From NCBI RefSeq assembly GCF_963665355.1, contig NZ_OY762229.1:620001-684000 (forward strand): a DNA stretch of 64,000 nt, read 5' to 3'. The notes under the pieces were generated by a model. It was not told the DNA's origin. It saw nothing but the letters and a program-made list of their open reading frames with translations, and made no database searches. Shown here piece after piece: positions 35,094 through 44,279 of this stretch. The number at the start of each line of letters is the position of its first letter. Positions within the stretch are counted from its first letter, which is position 1. This stretch comes from an uncultured Desulfobacter sp. GTDB lineage: Bacteria; Desulfobacterota; Desulfobacteria; Desulfobacterales; Desulfobacteraceae. A program made the position numbers and the translations under genes.

Positions 35094-36113
35094 TCAGAAT
35101 TTCTTTTTTTCGGCTTTGTGCCGGTACATTTTTGCATCTGCGGCTTTAAGCAGTCCGGATGGATTAGACACGCCGTCATCGGACAGACCTGCTATGCCAT
35201 GGCTTATTTGAATGGCAAAGGTATATCCACCGGAAACCAGAGGGTTCTCATCAAGGTGCTCGTTAACCCGCTTGATAAATTGTTCGGCATGCTCTTTACC
35301 GGTGGAAGGCAAAAGCACGACAAATTCATCCCCGGAAAGCCGGGCCACCACATCCTGTTCCCGTTTCATGCCCCCCAGAATGTCTGCAAGAAAACGTAAA
35401 GCCTCATCGCCAATGCTGTGCCCGGCGGTATCGTTTATGATTTTGAAATCATCAAAATCAACGAAAATAAGAGACAGTTCAACATCATAACGTTTGGCCC
35501 TTGAAAACTCCCGCTCAAGGATACGTTCAAAAACCCCCCGGTTAAACAGTCCTGTCAAAGGGTCATGATAGGCCAGAAATTTCAGTTGCTCATGGGCGGT
35601 GACATTGGACAGACACAGGGAGACTTTCTGAGCCAACTGCTCCAGAAGAGAGGTATCAATACCCGGTTCAAAACGGTGAGCATCAATATCCGCCTGGTTA
35701 ATACTTCCCACAAGTTTTCCATCCAGGGTTATCGGAGCTATGGCAATGGACCCTAAAGGCTCGGTCAGGGTAGCTGGCATCAAGTCTTTGAACATTGTTA
35801 AATTCCTGTTGGCCAGCACAGGTTTTTGATCCCTGATAATGGAAATAAAACGTTCCTGGGACACAACAGTGATCGAGGATTTCAGCCCTTTGCCTCCATG
35901 ACACGCTCTGATCTGATCGCAAATAATGCTTTCGCGGATAATTGAAAGCCATATATGGGGTATACTGAATTTGTCTGCGATCTGAAACAAAAGCCGTTCA
36001 AAAAAATCCTCAAAATTCAGGATACTTAAAATACTGATTTCAATCTCGTTGAACTTTCTGGCAATTTCCTCATTTTTTTTCAGTCGCTCTAACAGATATC
36101 GCGGTATTTCCAT
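35094..36113 (-). CDS. GAF-like (DUF484) diguanylate cyclase
   Basis: 339 residues from ATG 36113 (AGGATC upstream); in-frame starts at 36140 and 36149 are possible. Residues about 10-165 resemble the DUF484/GAF sensory fold. The GGDEF domain has YHDPLTGLFNR and the variant active site RLSGDEFVVLL (S replaces the first G, which is tolerated in active enzymes). An inhibitory I-site RxxD (REQD) is present five residues before it. It is predicted to make cyclic di-GMP with product inhibition. Soluble; no membrane segment. Confidence 0.88.
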   Translation of the reverse strand: MEIPRYLLERLKKNEEIARKFNEIEISILSILNFEDFFERLLFQIADKFSIPHIWLSIIRESIICDQIRACHGGKGLKSSITVVSQERFISIIRDQKPVLANRNLTMFKDLMPATLTEPLGSIAIAPITLDGKLVGSINQADIDAHRFEPGIDTSLLEQLAQKVSLCLSNVTAHEQLKFLAYHDPLTGLFNRGVFERILEREFSRAKRYDVELSLIFVDFDDFKIINDTAGHSIGDEALRFLADILGGMKREQDVVARLSGDEFVVLLPSTGKEHAEQFIKRVNEHLDENPLVSGGYTFAIQISHGIAGLSDDGVSNPSGLLKAADAKMYRHKAEKKKF

Positions 36114-36295
36114 AAATGATCCTGTCTCAAATAAAGACATGCCACTCAACGCCCTGTATTGAAACCGAGTATGAGTGTATTATTCCCATTTAATAAGCAT
36201 TGGCCGTAACGTCAATATAACTGAGGATTCCGCTAAGTTCGGGGCATGCGTTACATGGTTAACAGATGCCCCCTGTTCTCTCTATAACTATTAAG

Positions 36296-36388
36296 AAAGA
36301 TCTGTGTAATCTACACAGATCTTTCAATTTTCGTTGTGGGCTTAAGCCTGGCAACTGATATGTCGGGTCAGCCCATAGCTGTTATGTT
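36296..36388 (+). repeat. Dispersed palindromic element, copy A, with adjoining hairpin
   Basis: Hairpin arms AAAGATCTGTGTA (36296-36308) and TACACAGATCTTT (36312-36324) are followed by the element core 36333-36385, opening GTTGTGGGCTTAAGCCTGG and closing GTCAGCCCATAGCTGTTAT. The core folds through GGGCTtA/TCAGCCC-like arms. Its last TTA is the complement of the cobA-hemD stop codon (36382-36384). Together the two hairpins probably end the hem operon transcript. Confidence 0.75.
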
Positions 36389-37929
36389 GAAACACCGGAC
36401 ATTTCTTTTTCATAATGCGCAAGCAGTGCATCAATCAAAGCCTCAATGGTAAAAGGATCAGCTTCGATATTCGGTTCAAGCCCCTTGGCGCGAATGGTAT
36501 CCGATGTGATGGGGCCGATGCTGGCAAGGGTCACTCCGTCAAGCAGAGCAGACGTATTTTCTCCGTCAAGCAGGGTCAAAAAATTGGTGACCGTGGAAGA
36601 TGACGTAAAGGTCACCGCATCAATATCCCCGGATTTAAGCATATCAATGAGAAGGTCTTTCCCCTCATCTGCCAGCCGGGTTTCGTAGGCCGTAACCTCA
36701 TCCACATGGGCGCCCATACGGGCCAGCTCTTCGGGCAGGATGGTGCGCGCCTTTTTCGCCCGGGGTAGCAGGACCTTTTTGCCGGTCATATCAAGGCCTG
36801 AAAACGCATCCACAACAGATTCCGCCCGGTAGGTTTCGGGAAGAATATCGGAAATGATACCGTAGTCCGCCAGACGTTCCTTGGTCACAGGACCGATACA
36901 GGCAAATTTAAGGTGCCCCAGGGCACGGACATCCTTACCCTTTGCAAACAGGGTGTCAAAAAAGAATTTGACCCCGTTCACCGAGGTGAGCACCAGCCAG
37001 TCATACCGGTCCAGATGATCAATGGCCGCTTCCAGCGGGCCGTTATCTTCAGGCGGCGCGATTTTAATGGTGGGAATTTCTATGCACTGGGCACCCAGGC
37101 GGCCAAGATCGGCCACAAGGCCCGATGCCTGGGCCCGGGCCCGGGTAATCACAATTTTTTTCCCGAACAAAGGCTTTTTATCAAACCAGGAGAGCTCATC
37201 CCGTAAAGAAACCACATGGCCCACAACAATGATGGCAGGGGATTTCAGTCCGGCTTTTTCAACCTCGTCAACAATGGTGGCAAGGGTGCCGGTAACGGTC
37301 TGCTGACGGGTGGTGGTCCCCCAGCGCACCAGGGCCACGGGGGTATCCGACGGTTTGCCATGTTCCATCAACTTTGTCACGATATTGGACAGGTTTTTCA
37401 CCCCCATGAGAAACACAAGGGTGGCGTCGGACTTTGCAAATATGTCCCACTGCATCCGGGACTCTTTTTTATCAGGCCGTTCGTGACCCGTGATAAAGGA
37501 GACAAAGGAAGTATGATCCCTGTGGGTTACAGGAATCCCGGCATAGGCCGGGGCTGCCACGGCAGACGTGACACCGGGGATCACCTCGTAACTGATGCCG
37601 TACGACAAAAGCTCCTGGGCCTCTTCACCGCCGCGGCCGAACACAAAGGGGTCTCCGCCCTTGAGACGGGCCACGTTTTTGCCTTCCCGGGCCTTGTCCA
37701 CCAAAAGCAGGTTGATCTTGTCCTGGGTCAGGGTGTGATCTCCGCCTTTTTTACCCACATAAATAACTTCAGCATCTTTCCGGGCATACCCCAGCAGAAC
37801 GGGGGATGCCAGGTAATCATAAACCACCACATCCGCAGTCTGAATACACTCTTTTGCCTTTACGGTGATAAGTCCGGGGTCTCCCGGGCCTGCGCCAATC
37901 AGATAAACCTTGCCACTGATTTGTGTCAT
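36382..37929 (-). CDS. cobA-hemD: Uroporphyrinogen-III C-methyltransferase / uroporphyrinogen-III synthase fusion (CobA-HemD)
   Basis: 515 residues. N-terminal SAM-dependent methyltransferase (1-245): VYLIGAGPGDPGLITVKA, GGDPFVFGRGGEE, EVIPGVTSAVAAPAYAGIP. C-terminal HemD (about 255-505): KKIVITRARAQASGLVADL, WLVLTSVNGVKFFF, VTFTSSSTVTNFL. The fusion cyclises hydroxymethylbilane and methylates the product to precorrin-2, feeding siroheme, cobalamin and the alternative heme route used by sulfate reducers. The start overlaps the hemC stop (ATGA). The stop codon lies in a dispersed palindromic element. Confidence 0.96.
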   Translation of the reverse strand: MTQISGKVYLIGAGPGDPGLITVKAKECIQTADVVVYDYLASPVLLGYARKDAEVIYVGKKGGDHTLTQDKINLLLVDKAREGKNVARLKGGDPFVFGRGGEEAQELLSYGISYEVIPGVTSAVAAPAYAGIPVTHRDHTSFVSFITGHERPDKKESRMQWDIFAKSDATLVFLMGVKNLSNIVTKLMEHGKPSDTPVALVRWGTTTRQQTVTGTLATIVDEVEKAGLKSPAIIVVGHVVSLRDELSWFDKKPLFGKKIVITRARAQASGLVADLGRLGAQCIEIPTIKIAPPEDNGPLEAAIDHLDRYDWLVLTSVNGVKFFFDTLFAKGKDVRALGHLKFACIGPVTKERLADYGIISDILPETYRAESVVDAFSGLDMTGKKVLLPRAKKARTILPEELARMGAHVDEVTAYETRLADEGKDLLIDMLKSGDIDAVTFTSSSTVTNFLTLLDGENTSALLDGVTLASIGPITSDTIRAKGLEPNIEADPFTIEALIDALLAHYEKEMSGVST

Positions 37930-38852
37930 GGGATATTAAGTGCCTCCAATATGCGTTTTCCGCCTTTATCAAGAACAAGCTTTGCAAGTTCCCGGCCCTT
38001 TTCAGTTACCTGCTCAGGGGAGGATTCAACGGTTTCTTTAATTAAGGATCCGCCGTCCTCGGCTGCCACCACGGCAGTCAGCATCACGCGGTTGTCCTGA
38101 ATTTTGCCGAAACAGGCCACGGGAATATGGCAGCTGCCTTCAATCTCTTTAAGAAAAGCCCGCTCTCCGGTGACACACACCCGGGTGGGTTCATGGTCCA
38201 GGACAGATAAAATATCTGCCATATCCGGATCATTTTCCCGGGTTTCAATACAGAGCGCGCCCTGGCCAACCGCGGGCACCATGTCCGTTTCAGAAAGGTA
38301 CTCGGTGATCTCATTGCCCTGCCCCAAACGTTCAAGCCCTGCCGCAGCCAGAACAATAGCCGAATATTCACCGGATTTAAGTTTTTTAAGCCGGGTATCA
38401 AGATTTCCCCGGATGGATTTGATTTCAAGGTCCGGACGCAGGTGCTTAAGCTGGGACCCCCGGCGAAGGCTGGACGTGCCGATGACCGCGCCCCGGGGAT
38501 ATTCTTTAAAAAGATCACCCCGGGCGGATATGAGTACATCAAAGGGGTTGGCCCGTTCCGGTATGGCCCCGATAACCAGTCCTTGGGGCAGATCTCCGGG
38601 CATATCCTTCATGGAGTGGACAGCCAGGTCAATACGGCCCTCCAACAATGCCGTCTCAATCTCTTTAACAAAAAGACCTTTGCCACCCACCATGGCAAGG
38701 GGGCGGTCCGTTATCCGGTCTCCCGTTGTTTTAATAATTTCTATATCAACACGGATATCTGGAAATACATTTTCAATACAGTCTTTTACATGGTTGGCCT
38801 GCCACAGGGCTAACGCGCTTCCCCGGGTGCCGATGCAGATACTTGATTTCAT
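37926..38852 (-). CDS. hemC: Porphobilinogen deaminase (hydroxymethylbilane synthase) HemC
   Basis: 308 residues from ATG 38852, where the family's MKSSICIGTRGSALALWQ opening begins; upstream frame belongs to other genes. Key features are the substrate-binding HSMKDMPGDLPQG, GTSSLRRGSQL and the cysteine that holds the dipyrromethane cofactor in EGSCHIPVAC (about 235-244). It joins four porphobilinogen units for the following CobA-HemD enzyme; the two genes overlap by four bases. The FmdB gene ends only two bases before the start, so all three are probably co-transcribed. Confidence 0.96.
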   Translation of the reverse strand: MKSSICIGTRGSALALWQANHVKDCIENVFPDIRVDIEIIKTTGDRITDRPLAMVGGKGLFVKEIETALLEGRIDLAVHSMKDMPGDLPQGLVIGAIPERANPFDVLISARGDLFKEYPRGAVIGTSSLRRGSQLKHLRPDLEIKSIRGNLDTRLKKLKSGEYSAIVLAAAGLERLGQGNEITEYLSETDMVPAVGQGALCIETRENDPDMADILSVLDHEPTRVCVTGERAFLKEIEGSCHIPVACFGKIQDNRVMLTAVVAAEDGGSLIKETVESSPEQVTEKGRELAKLVLDKGGKRILEALNIP

Positions 38853-38854
38853 GT

Positions 38855-39109
38855 TCACCCGATCGTTGCGCTGGAGCTGCAGGAACTGCAATTTTTTGAA
38901 GAGCAGCTGGAACAGAGTGAACTGCCCGCTGATGAGGTTGTCTGGATCTGGCCGCCGGGGCCTGTGGATTTGGAGACAAACCCGCATTTTGACATCAGCC
39001 GTGCCAAGTCTTCGCTGCTGCACGCCGGACATTGAGGGGTATCACCACCCATCACCAGAGTTTCAAAATTTTTACCGCAGGCGTTGCAGGTATATTCATA
39101 AATCGGCAT
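38855..39109 (-). CDS. FmdB-type zinc-ribbon protein with cysteine/serine-rich tail
   Basis: 84 residues from ATG 39109 (GGCGGAAG upstream). It opens MPIYEYTCNACGKNFETL and closes the ribbon with TPQCPACSSEDLAR, the CxxC...CxxC FmdB pattern. The tail after residue 55 is unusually rich in Cys and Ser (SLCSSCSSKNCSSCSSS), possibly another metal site. FmdB proteins are putative regulators of unknown mechanism. It lies immediately before hemC. Confidence 0.9.
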   Translation of the reverse strand: MPIYEYTCNACGKNFETLVMGGDTPQCPACSSEDLARLMSKCGFVSKSTGPGGQIQTTSSAGSSLCSSCSSKNCSSCSSSATIG

Positions 39110-39269
39110 TCTTCCGCCCCTTTTTATTGGTTTACAGTTTAAAAATAACACAATAATATACTGGCATGGGGTCTGTTTTTCAAGGCCATGATCCAAATTG
39201 TAATAAAAGTCCGATCCCACACGCAATGGCCGGGATCTGGGAGACCCAAAAATCATAAACCGATTCTGA

Positions 39270-40694
39270 CTATCGGTTAAATGCGTAAGAGCTGACAAAC
39301 AGTGTTGACCCTATGCACCTTGCCCACACAATATTCACCGCATCGGGATCAATGGGAAGTTTTTGCTCCAGGACCTTCCCTGAAAGATTTGACACCTTGA
39401 TGGTCAAGCCGGGTTCGTCCAGATTGCCGCAATAGAAAAGAGTTTTCCGGGGCACCATGTTCCAGGCCCTAAGATCAGCCTGATTGACAACCAGATTGAA
39501 TAAAGATAAAAATGCTTTCACAATTTTTTCCAAAACCTCGTCTTGGGTCTCTGATTTGGTCTTATCAATTAAGCCTTTATCCCTGATGGTCTGCCAAAGC
39601 ACCCTTAATACAGCCTTGGTGATCTTGAACGGAAGATCTTCCTGGTACTGTTTTAACGCAAGCTGATCCAAATCGGCAAGAGGCATCATCCGCCCTGAAA
39701 CCCGTGATGCATTGTCTAGAATATCAACGGCAGCTATGGTGGAGGGAACCCGTGCCAATTTTGAAATACAAAACGATGTCAAGGTTTTACTGACAGGATT
39801 GTAAAAGGGGAACTGGGCATTTTCCCGGGTCGGGGCAAATCCTGTCTGGGTAAAGACAAAGACGTTGTTTTTAGATATCAGGGAAGAGCTGTCTTTGCGG
39901 AAATCAGAAAAAAGACGTTTTACATACTGATTTTCCGTGATGTCATTGGCGTTTTTAAGCTGGGGCCGGGCATTTTCCGGCTCGTGGTTCAGGCTGAAAA
40001 CCAGGGCCGACAACAGATAGGTGAACCCGTTTTCATAGGAATTTCTCAAAGAGATAACCGCCTGGGCCTGATTGGCTGAAAGGCCTGCCTGTCGGGTCAG
40101 GTGATAAATTTGATCATCCACGTTAATGTCATTTATCTCCGCCTGCTCGGCCTGCTGTTTCACCAGGGCTTTGCTTGTGTTTATCTCGGCGGTTTTAAAT
40201 TCGGCCATCTCCTTTACCCGGGAATGCTGCCTGATCCCTCGCATAACCTCCACACGGGCCCCCTCAACTTTTCCAATCATCAGGTAATTCATGGCCTTTA
40301 TGGTGTGGAGATAGATTTTCTCATAGAGTGCCATTTCGTATGGGCCAGACCCTTCTGCCAGTAAAATGTCCAGCATCTCAGTGGTCGCACCCCTGACATT
40401 GATCCGGGCACGTTCCTCGTACTGGGTGTACTTGCCGTGGGCTGATTCCAGAACCTGGTTACTGGGGACATATTTTTTCTGCAAGGGATACATGGCGCCT
40501 AATTCAAGCAGTTCGATCAGATCGGCGCTTTCTTTGACCATGCCGTGGCTGTCAAAAACATCCTCTTCAAGCCTGCTGGTATTGCACACCCCTTTTTGAA
40601 CAAGATCCTGTTTAAAAACATCCATAGTGGATGTGTGCATGTGTGCGGCACAACCAACTATTATGACCAGAACAGTAAGTGAACAAATTTTCAT
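39270..40694 (-). CDS. COG3014-family lipoprotein
   Basis: 474 residues from ATG 40694. A lipoprotein signal peptide (MKICSLTVLVIIVGCAAHMH; Cys15 in a VGC lipobox) is followed by a helical, TPR-like region (ARINVRGATTEMLDILLAEG, MNYLMIGKVEGARVEVMRGI) and a beta-rich end. It matches the uncharacterised COG3014 lipoproteins, which cluster with LpoB-like and FlgT-like genes, exactly as here (the next two genes upstream). The envelope role is unknown. It overlaps nothing; 69 bases separate it from the FlgT-like gene. Confidence 0.75.
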   Translation of the reverse strand: MKICSLTVLVIIVGCAAHMHTSTMDVFKQDLVQKGVCNTSRLEEDVFDSHGMVKESADLIELLELGAMYPLQKKYVPSNQVLESAHGKYTQYEERARINVRGATTEMLDILLAEGSGPYEMALYEKIYLHTIKAMNYLMIGKVEGARVEVMRGIRQHSRVKEMAEFKTAEINTSKALVKQQAEQAEINDINVDDQIYHLTRQAGLSANQAQAVISLRNSYENGFTYLLSALVFSLNHEPENARPQLKNANDITENQYVKRLFSDFRKDSSSLISKNNVFVFTQTGFAPTRENAQFPFYNPVSKTLTSFCISKLARVPSTIAAVDILDNASRVSGRMMPLADLDQLALKQYQEDLPFKITKAVLRVLWQTIRDKGLIDKTKSETQDEVLEKIVKAFLSLFNLVVNQADLRAWNMVPRKTLFYCGNLDEPGLTIKVSNLSGKVLEQKLPIDPDAVNIVWARCIGSTLFVSSYAFNR

Positions 40695-40763
40695 AATGCG
40701 GGTTTGAAAATACGGCCTCAAGAGCTCCTCCTCAACTGTAACTTACAACAAACAGGAAACCGT

Positions 40764-41951
40764 CTATTGATTTTTTAAAAAGAGCAAACTGGTCCCTTCT
40801 GCCAAACCGGTTCGTAATGAAATTCCTTTTTTCCCAAGCCCGTTTTTGAGTTCCCGCTGGAGGTCAAAACTTTTTCCCAGATAATTGACATCCACTTGAA
40901 GCTGGTCGGTGGACAGGCGCCGCACATTGTTATCCCTGGTACCGGCCATATTTTCGATGACACCAACGATGGTTGTCATCTCGTCCTGACTGAAGCCATT
41001 GAACCGGCAGGTGAAAAGTGTTCCGTCATTGCTCCGGCGTTCAAAATAGGCCACCGTATCCTCAAAGGTGAGTTCGGCAACTTTTTTAGCAAGCTCCCTC
41101 ATGGGGGCTGCAATGAGCGGATTTTCGTCGCTGGTCTGCTGGGCGGTTCTCGACGTCCTGACCACCCTGGATTCTTTGTTCACACATACCTCTTCCGCAC
41201 TCCCGCAGGCCACGGCCTGAACAGTCACAGAGAGTGAAATCTCTTTAAAGTAGGGATTGCTGAGCCCCGTACGCTCCACGGCATCTACGTCGAAAAGCAG
41301 CAACAATTCTGCCTGATAGGCCAGGGCAAGCTGGGAGATCCCTTTGAAATCGGTTCCTGGGAAATCCTGCCGAGCCATGCGGCGGGAGAATTCCCTGCTG
41401 GCAGAACGGTTGATCACGATAAATCCTTTTTTCAGAAATGCATCCTTGATCGCAGTTTCCGCTTCCCTGACCGCAAGGCTCTTTGCGTTGGCAGAGGCGT
41501 TGCTTTGCGGCAGGTAGGCCACCACAAACCGGGGATTTCCCACGCGTTGTCGAAGGATACCCATGGCCCTTAAATCATTTTCAATATCTGTGGTTGCAAC
41601 GGTTGCCTCGATGCAGGTTTCAAAGGTTCTGCCGCTGGACGTCAGCCCTTCGGCCGTAACATGGTAATCGGTAACGTATCCTTTTGCCTGGGAATATATA
41701 CGGTCTTTGATGAGAACAGCATTGTTGACGATGGTATCGGCAGCGACCAGGGTGCCAAGGCCCTTTTCCACGGCATTGCGTTGTGCATCCGCCAGGGCCG
41801 AGGCCATAGCCTGTGCCGTGTTCCCGTCCACCACTTCACCCATACCGCAGGCGGTTACGGTTTTTGATTCACATATTGCCCTGCCGGGAAACAGGCATAC
41901 CAGCCCCAGCAAAATAACAGGTATCAGTCGGATACGGATCTTTATCATCAT
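40764..41951 (-). CDS. Secreted FlgT/LPP20-like protein
   Basis: 395 residues, ATG 41951 (or the next codon) behind AAGGACTTG. Signal peptide to about residue 28 (cleavage near AIC-ES). The region ADAQRNAVEKGLGTLVAADT (about 54-73) is the N-terminal FlgT/LPP20-like fold, followed by repeats of mixed alpha/beta domains and conserved cysteines. It is related to proteins anchoring the flagellar basal body or forming LPP20-type envelope lipoproteins. No lipobox is visible here, so periplasmic. Part of the lpoB - FlgT-like - COG3014 cluster. Confidence 0.65.
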   Translation of the reverse strand: MMIKIRIRLIPVILLGLVCLFPGRAICESKTVTACGMGEVVDGNTAQAMASALADAQRNAVEKGLGTLVAADTIVNNAVLIKDRIYSQAKGYVTDYHVTAEGLTSSGRTFETCIEATVATTDIENDLRAMGILRQRVGNPRFVVAYLPQSNASANAKSLAVREAETAIKDAFLKKGFIVINRSASREFSRRMARQDFPGTDFKGISQLALAYQAELLLLFDVDAVERTGLSNPYFKEISLSVTVQAVACGSAEEVCVNKESRVVRTSRTAQQTSDENPLIAAPMRELAKKVAELTFEDTVAYFERRSNDGTLFTCRFNGFSQDEMTTIVGVIENMAGTRDNNVRRLSTDQLQVDVNYLGKSFDLQRELKNGLGKKGISLRTGLAEGTSLLFLKNQ

Positions 41952-42025
41952 CAAGTCCTTTTAAAAAAGCGTGGCAGGCCCGGCATGGGGAAAGCCGGAA
42001 TTGCTGTCCTTTCAAATCATTCGTC

Positions 42026-42619
42026 TTACCAGCCAAAAAGTTTCTTCTTCGCCACTTTCCTTAGTTGGGCCTCATCCATCCACTCCAAAACCCCGGACTT
42101 GAAATCCACCAGTTTCAATGAAAACTTGTAAAAAACATCTTTGGTATCCTCGGTTACCGTTTTAATTTCAGTCAGTTCTCCGTAGATGCGATACCGTGGG
42201 GCAGCCTGGTCGGAAGTATACATCTGCCGGTCTTCATCGCTGATCCGGCCTTCAAAACTCTCCTGGGCAGCTCTTTTTTCATACTCTTGTATTTCCTCGT
42301 AATCCACGGCAAACCGGACCTTTCCACTTTTCATGATTTTTGCAGTGATGGTGTCGGTGATGGCTTTTGTATCAATGTGTTCATCGGTTTTATTTTTTAC
42401 GACATCGACGCGAACCAATGGCCGCTGGTCACCGAAATCAAAATGATTGACCATGGAGTCCGCTATTCTTTCAGCCACAATGAGCAAATCCGTGGCACTG
42501 AATGTCGTATACGTCTGTTTGCTGTAATCAGCATCAACCCTTTGGGTTTTCATGCCTGAACATCCTGCCAGAAACATGATGCCAATGATTACAACCATGC
42601 CGATTCCTTTTTTAAACAT
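42026..42619 (-). CDS. LpoB-like penicillin-binding protein activator lipoprotein
   Basis: 197 residues, ATG 42619 with RBS GGAGGGGGAAGC. The lipoprotein signal MFKKGIGMVVIIGIMFLAGC (Cys20) is followed by the PF13036-type domain: TFSATDLLIVAERIADSMV, VRVDVVKNKTDEHIDT, RYRIYGELTEI, and a final LVDFKSGVLEWMDEAQLRK. LpoB activates peptidoglycan synthases from the outer membrane; in this phylum the partner is untested. First gene of the three-gene envelope cluster. A palindromic element (copy B) lies in its leader. Confidence 0.85.
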   Translation of the reverse strand: MFKKGIGMVVIIGIMFLAGCSGMKTQRVDADYSKQTYTTFSATDLLIVAERIADSMVNHFDFGDQRPLVRVDVVKNKTDEHIDTKAITDTITAKIMKSGKVRFAVDYEEIQEYEKRAAQESFEGRISDEDRQMYTSDQAAPRYRIYGELTEIKTVTEDTKDVFYKFSLKLVDFKSGVLEWMDEAQLRKVAKKKLFGW

Positions 42620-42641
42620 AGCTTCCCCCTCCATATTTCAT

Positions 42642-42735
42642 ATAACAGCCATGGGCTGACCTGACATATCAGCTGCCAGACTCGGCACACAACATAGATT
42701 GAAAAATCTGTGCAGGTTACACAAATTATCTTGAA
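42642..42735 (-). repeat. Dispersed palindromic element, copy B, with adjoining hairpin
   Basis: On the minus strand the core opens GTTGTGTGCCGAGTCTGG (from 42693) and ends CAGCCCATGGCTGTTAT (42642). It is preceded by a sequence similar to the copy A hairpin (TGTGTAACCTGCACAGATT). It is upstream of lpoB, within the probable 5' leader. Confidence 0.75.
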
Positions 42736-42808
42736 AATTATCAACGGACTTTTTCGTACGGTATAGGACAGAAATTTGCTTTTTGTCAACCAAAGTATAA
42801 ACGCCAAA

Positions 42809-43981
42809 TCACGGAGCCATAAAGGCGTTGGTGACTTTGCACCTAAAATCTTGTTCGATGATGAACTGCAAGGCCATCCGGGCAAGGATCCGGGCGGTTT
42901 TTTTCATCTGGGAAAACGCAAAGTCCGTTCCTGCAGCCCGGGCAAATTCTCTGGAATGAAGACTGATGTCGGGATTATCCCGGGTAATGTTGAAATAGGC
43001 ATGCATGGCCGGCACTTCATAGGTGACATCGCCGAAATCCGAAGAGCCCCGGGAGGGCTTTGACCATTGGGGCTGCATGCCGGCATCCCGGGCAAGGCGG
43101 AAAAAGGCCTGGTTTAAAGGATCATTGGGAATACCCGGCTTATACGGGTTGGGGATTTCCGAAAATTTCAGGGCCGTATCGGTCATAAGTGCCGCGCCTT
43201 TGGCAATATTCTCAAAACGGACCTGCATCTGATCAAGAAATTTAAGATCAAAATCCCGTAAGTAGAACTTGGCCCTGGCAAAATCAGGGATAATATTTGG
43301 GGCCTGGCCACCGTCCCGGATTACCCCATGAACCCGGCTGGTTTCTGGGAGTTGCTGGCGCCAGGCATCTACGCCGTTAAACAGAAGCCGCACGGCATCC
43401 AGGGCGTTGACGCCCTTTTCCGGGCAGTCCGCTGCGTGTGCGGGTTTCCCCGTATAGGAGACCATGAACTGTCTGATACCGGACTCTCCGGCATAGGGGG
43501 ATGTGGCACCGTCCGACGGGTGCGCCATGAGCACCAGGTCCACACCCTTCAGTGCCCCGGCCTTTATCAGATCAATCTTGGCGCCCCGCTGCTCTTCGGC
43601 AGGGGTTCCCATCACCGCCACCCTGCCTGAAAAATTGTGGTGTGCCAAAAGATTTTTCAACACCACTGCCGCGCCCAGCGCCACCCCGGCGATCAGGTTA
43701 TGGCCGCACCCATGCCCAATACCGGGCAGAGCATCGTATTCAGCCAGAAAACAGACATGGGGCCCGCCTGTGCCTGCAGTTGCATTAAAGGCCGTGGCAA
43801 TCCCTTTATAGCCTGTTTCCACAGAAAACCCCCAGGCTTTAAGCAAATCTGCCTGCCAGGCACATGCCCGGGTTTCTTCTTGGGAAAGCTCGGGGGTTTC
43901 ATGAATGTTACGCACCACGGACACCAAATCCTGTTCGTGGGCCTGCCATATGACTTGGATCAGTTCTTCGGGCTTTGTCAT
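42809..43981 (-). CDS. M20-family amidohydrolase (M20D, aminobenzoyl-glutamate hydrolase-like)
   Basis: 390 residues. Metal-binding and catalytic motifs: LAEYDALPGIGHGCGHNLI (about 78-96), MGTPAEEQRGAK (Glu-Glu), MAHPSDG, and a late SSDFGDVTYEVP. The small dimerisation domain begins near GKPAHAADCPEKG. The family removes acyl or aminoacyl groups from amides such as p-aminobenzoyl-glutamate or N-acyl amino acids; the substrate cannot be told. Gene stands alone between two palindromic elements. Confidence 0.88.
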   Translation of the reverse strand: MTKPEELIQVIWQAHEQDLVSVVRNIHETPELSQEETRACAWQADLLKAWGFSVETGYKGIATAFNATAGTGGPHVCFLAEYDALPGIGHGCGHNLIAGVALGAAVVLKNLLAHHNFSGRVAVMGTPAEEQRGAKIDLIKAGALKGVDLVLMAHPSDGATSPYAGESGIRQFMVSYTGKPAHAADCPEKGVNALDAVRLLFNGVDAWRQQLPETSRVHGVIRDGGQAPNIIPDFARAKFYLRDFDLKFLDQMQVRFENIAKGAALMTDTALKFSEIPNPYKPGIPNDPLNQAFFRLARDAGMQPQWSKPSRGSSDFGDVTYEVPAMHAYFNITRDNPDISLHSREFARAAGTDFAFSQMKKTARILARMALQFIIEQDFRCKVTNAFMAP

Positions 43982-44165
43982 CTATTTGTCATCTATTTCC
44001 CACCTAAGGGCTTTTGTGATTACGATGTTAAAAAAACAACAAACCATTTGTTTTTCAAGCTCAATGAATGAAATTTTTCAGGATTGGAGTAAAATGTCAA
44101 GTTGGAAAACTAAGAATTAAAATAGTGTGGTATCCCTGAAAACAAAACGATATACTGCGGCTTTA

Positions 44166-44257
44166 CTAACGGCCATGGGCCGACCTGGTCTCTCAACACC
44201 CAGGCCCAACCCACAACAAAACATGAAAGTAACTCAGCAGCTTATTGGTACTTTCAT
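44166..44257 (-). repeat. Dispersed palindromic element, copy C (divergent), with adjoining hairpin
   Basis: On the minus strand GTTGTGGGTTGGGCCTGGG opens the core and GGTCGGCCCATGGCCGTTAG closes it; the middle differs from other copies. A hairpin with arms ATGAAAGTA/TACTTTCAT (44223-44231 and 44249-44257) precedes it, in the same relative place as in copies A and B. It lies between the divergent amidohydrolase and DMT genes. Confidence 0.65.
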
Positions 44258-44279
44258 ATAAATTTAAGGATATATTTGG

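Noticed and set aside
37216-38100. 294-codon plus-strand frame opposite cobA-hemD
   Set aside because: Antisense shadow of a well-supported gene; translated sequence is low-quality and has no domain.
38104-39156. Long open frame (350 codons) opposite hemC and fmdB
   Set aside because: It is fully antisense to two confident genes, rich in Arg/Ser/Pro with no motif or RBS, as expected from a GC-rich shadow frame.
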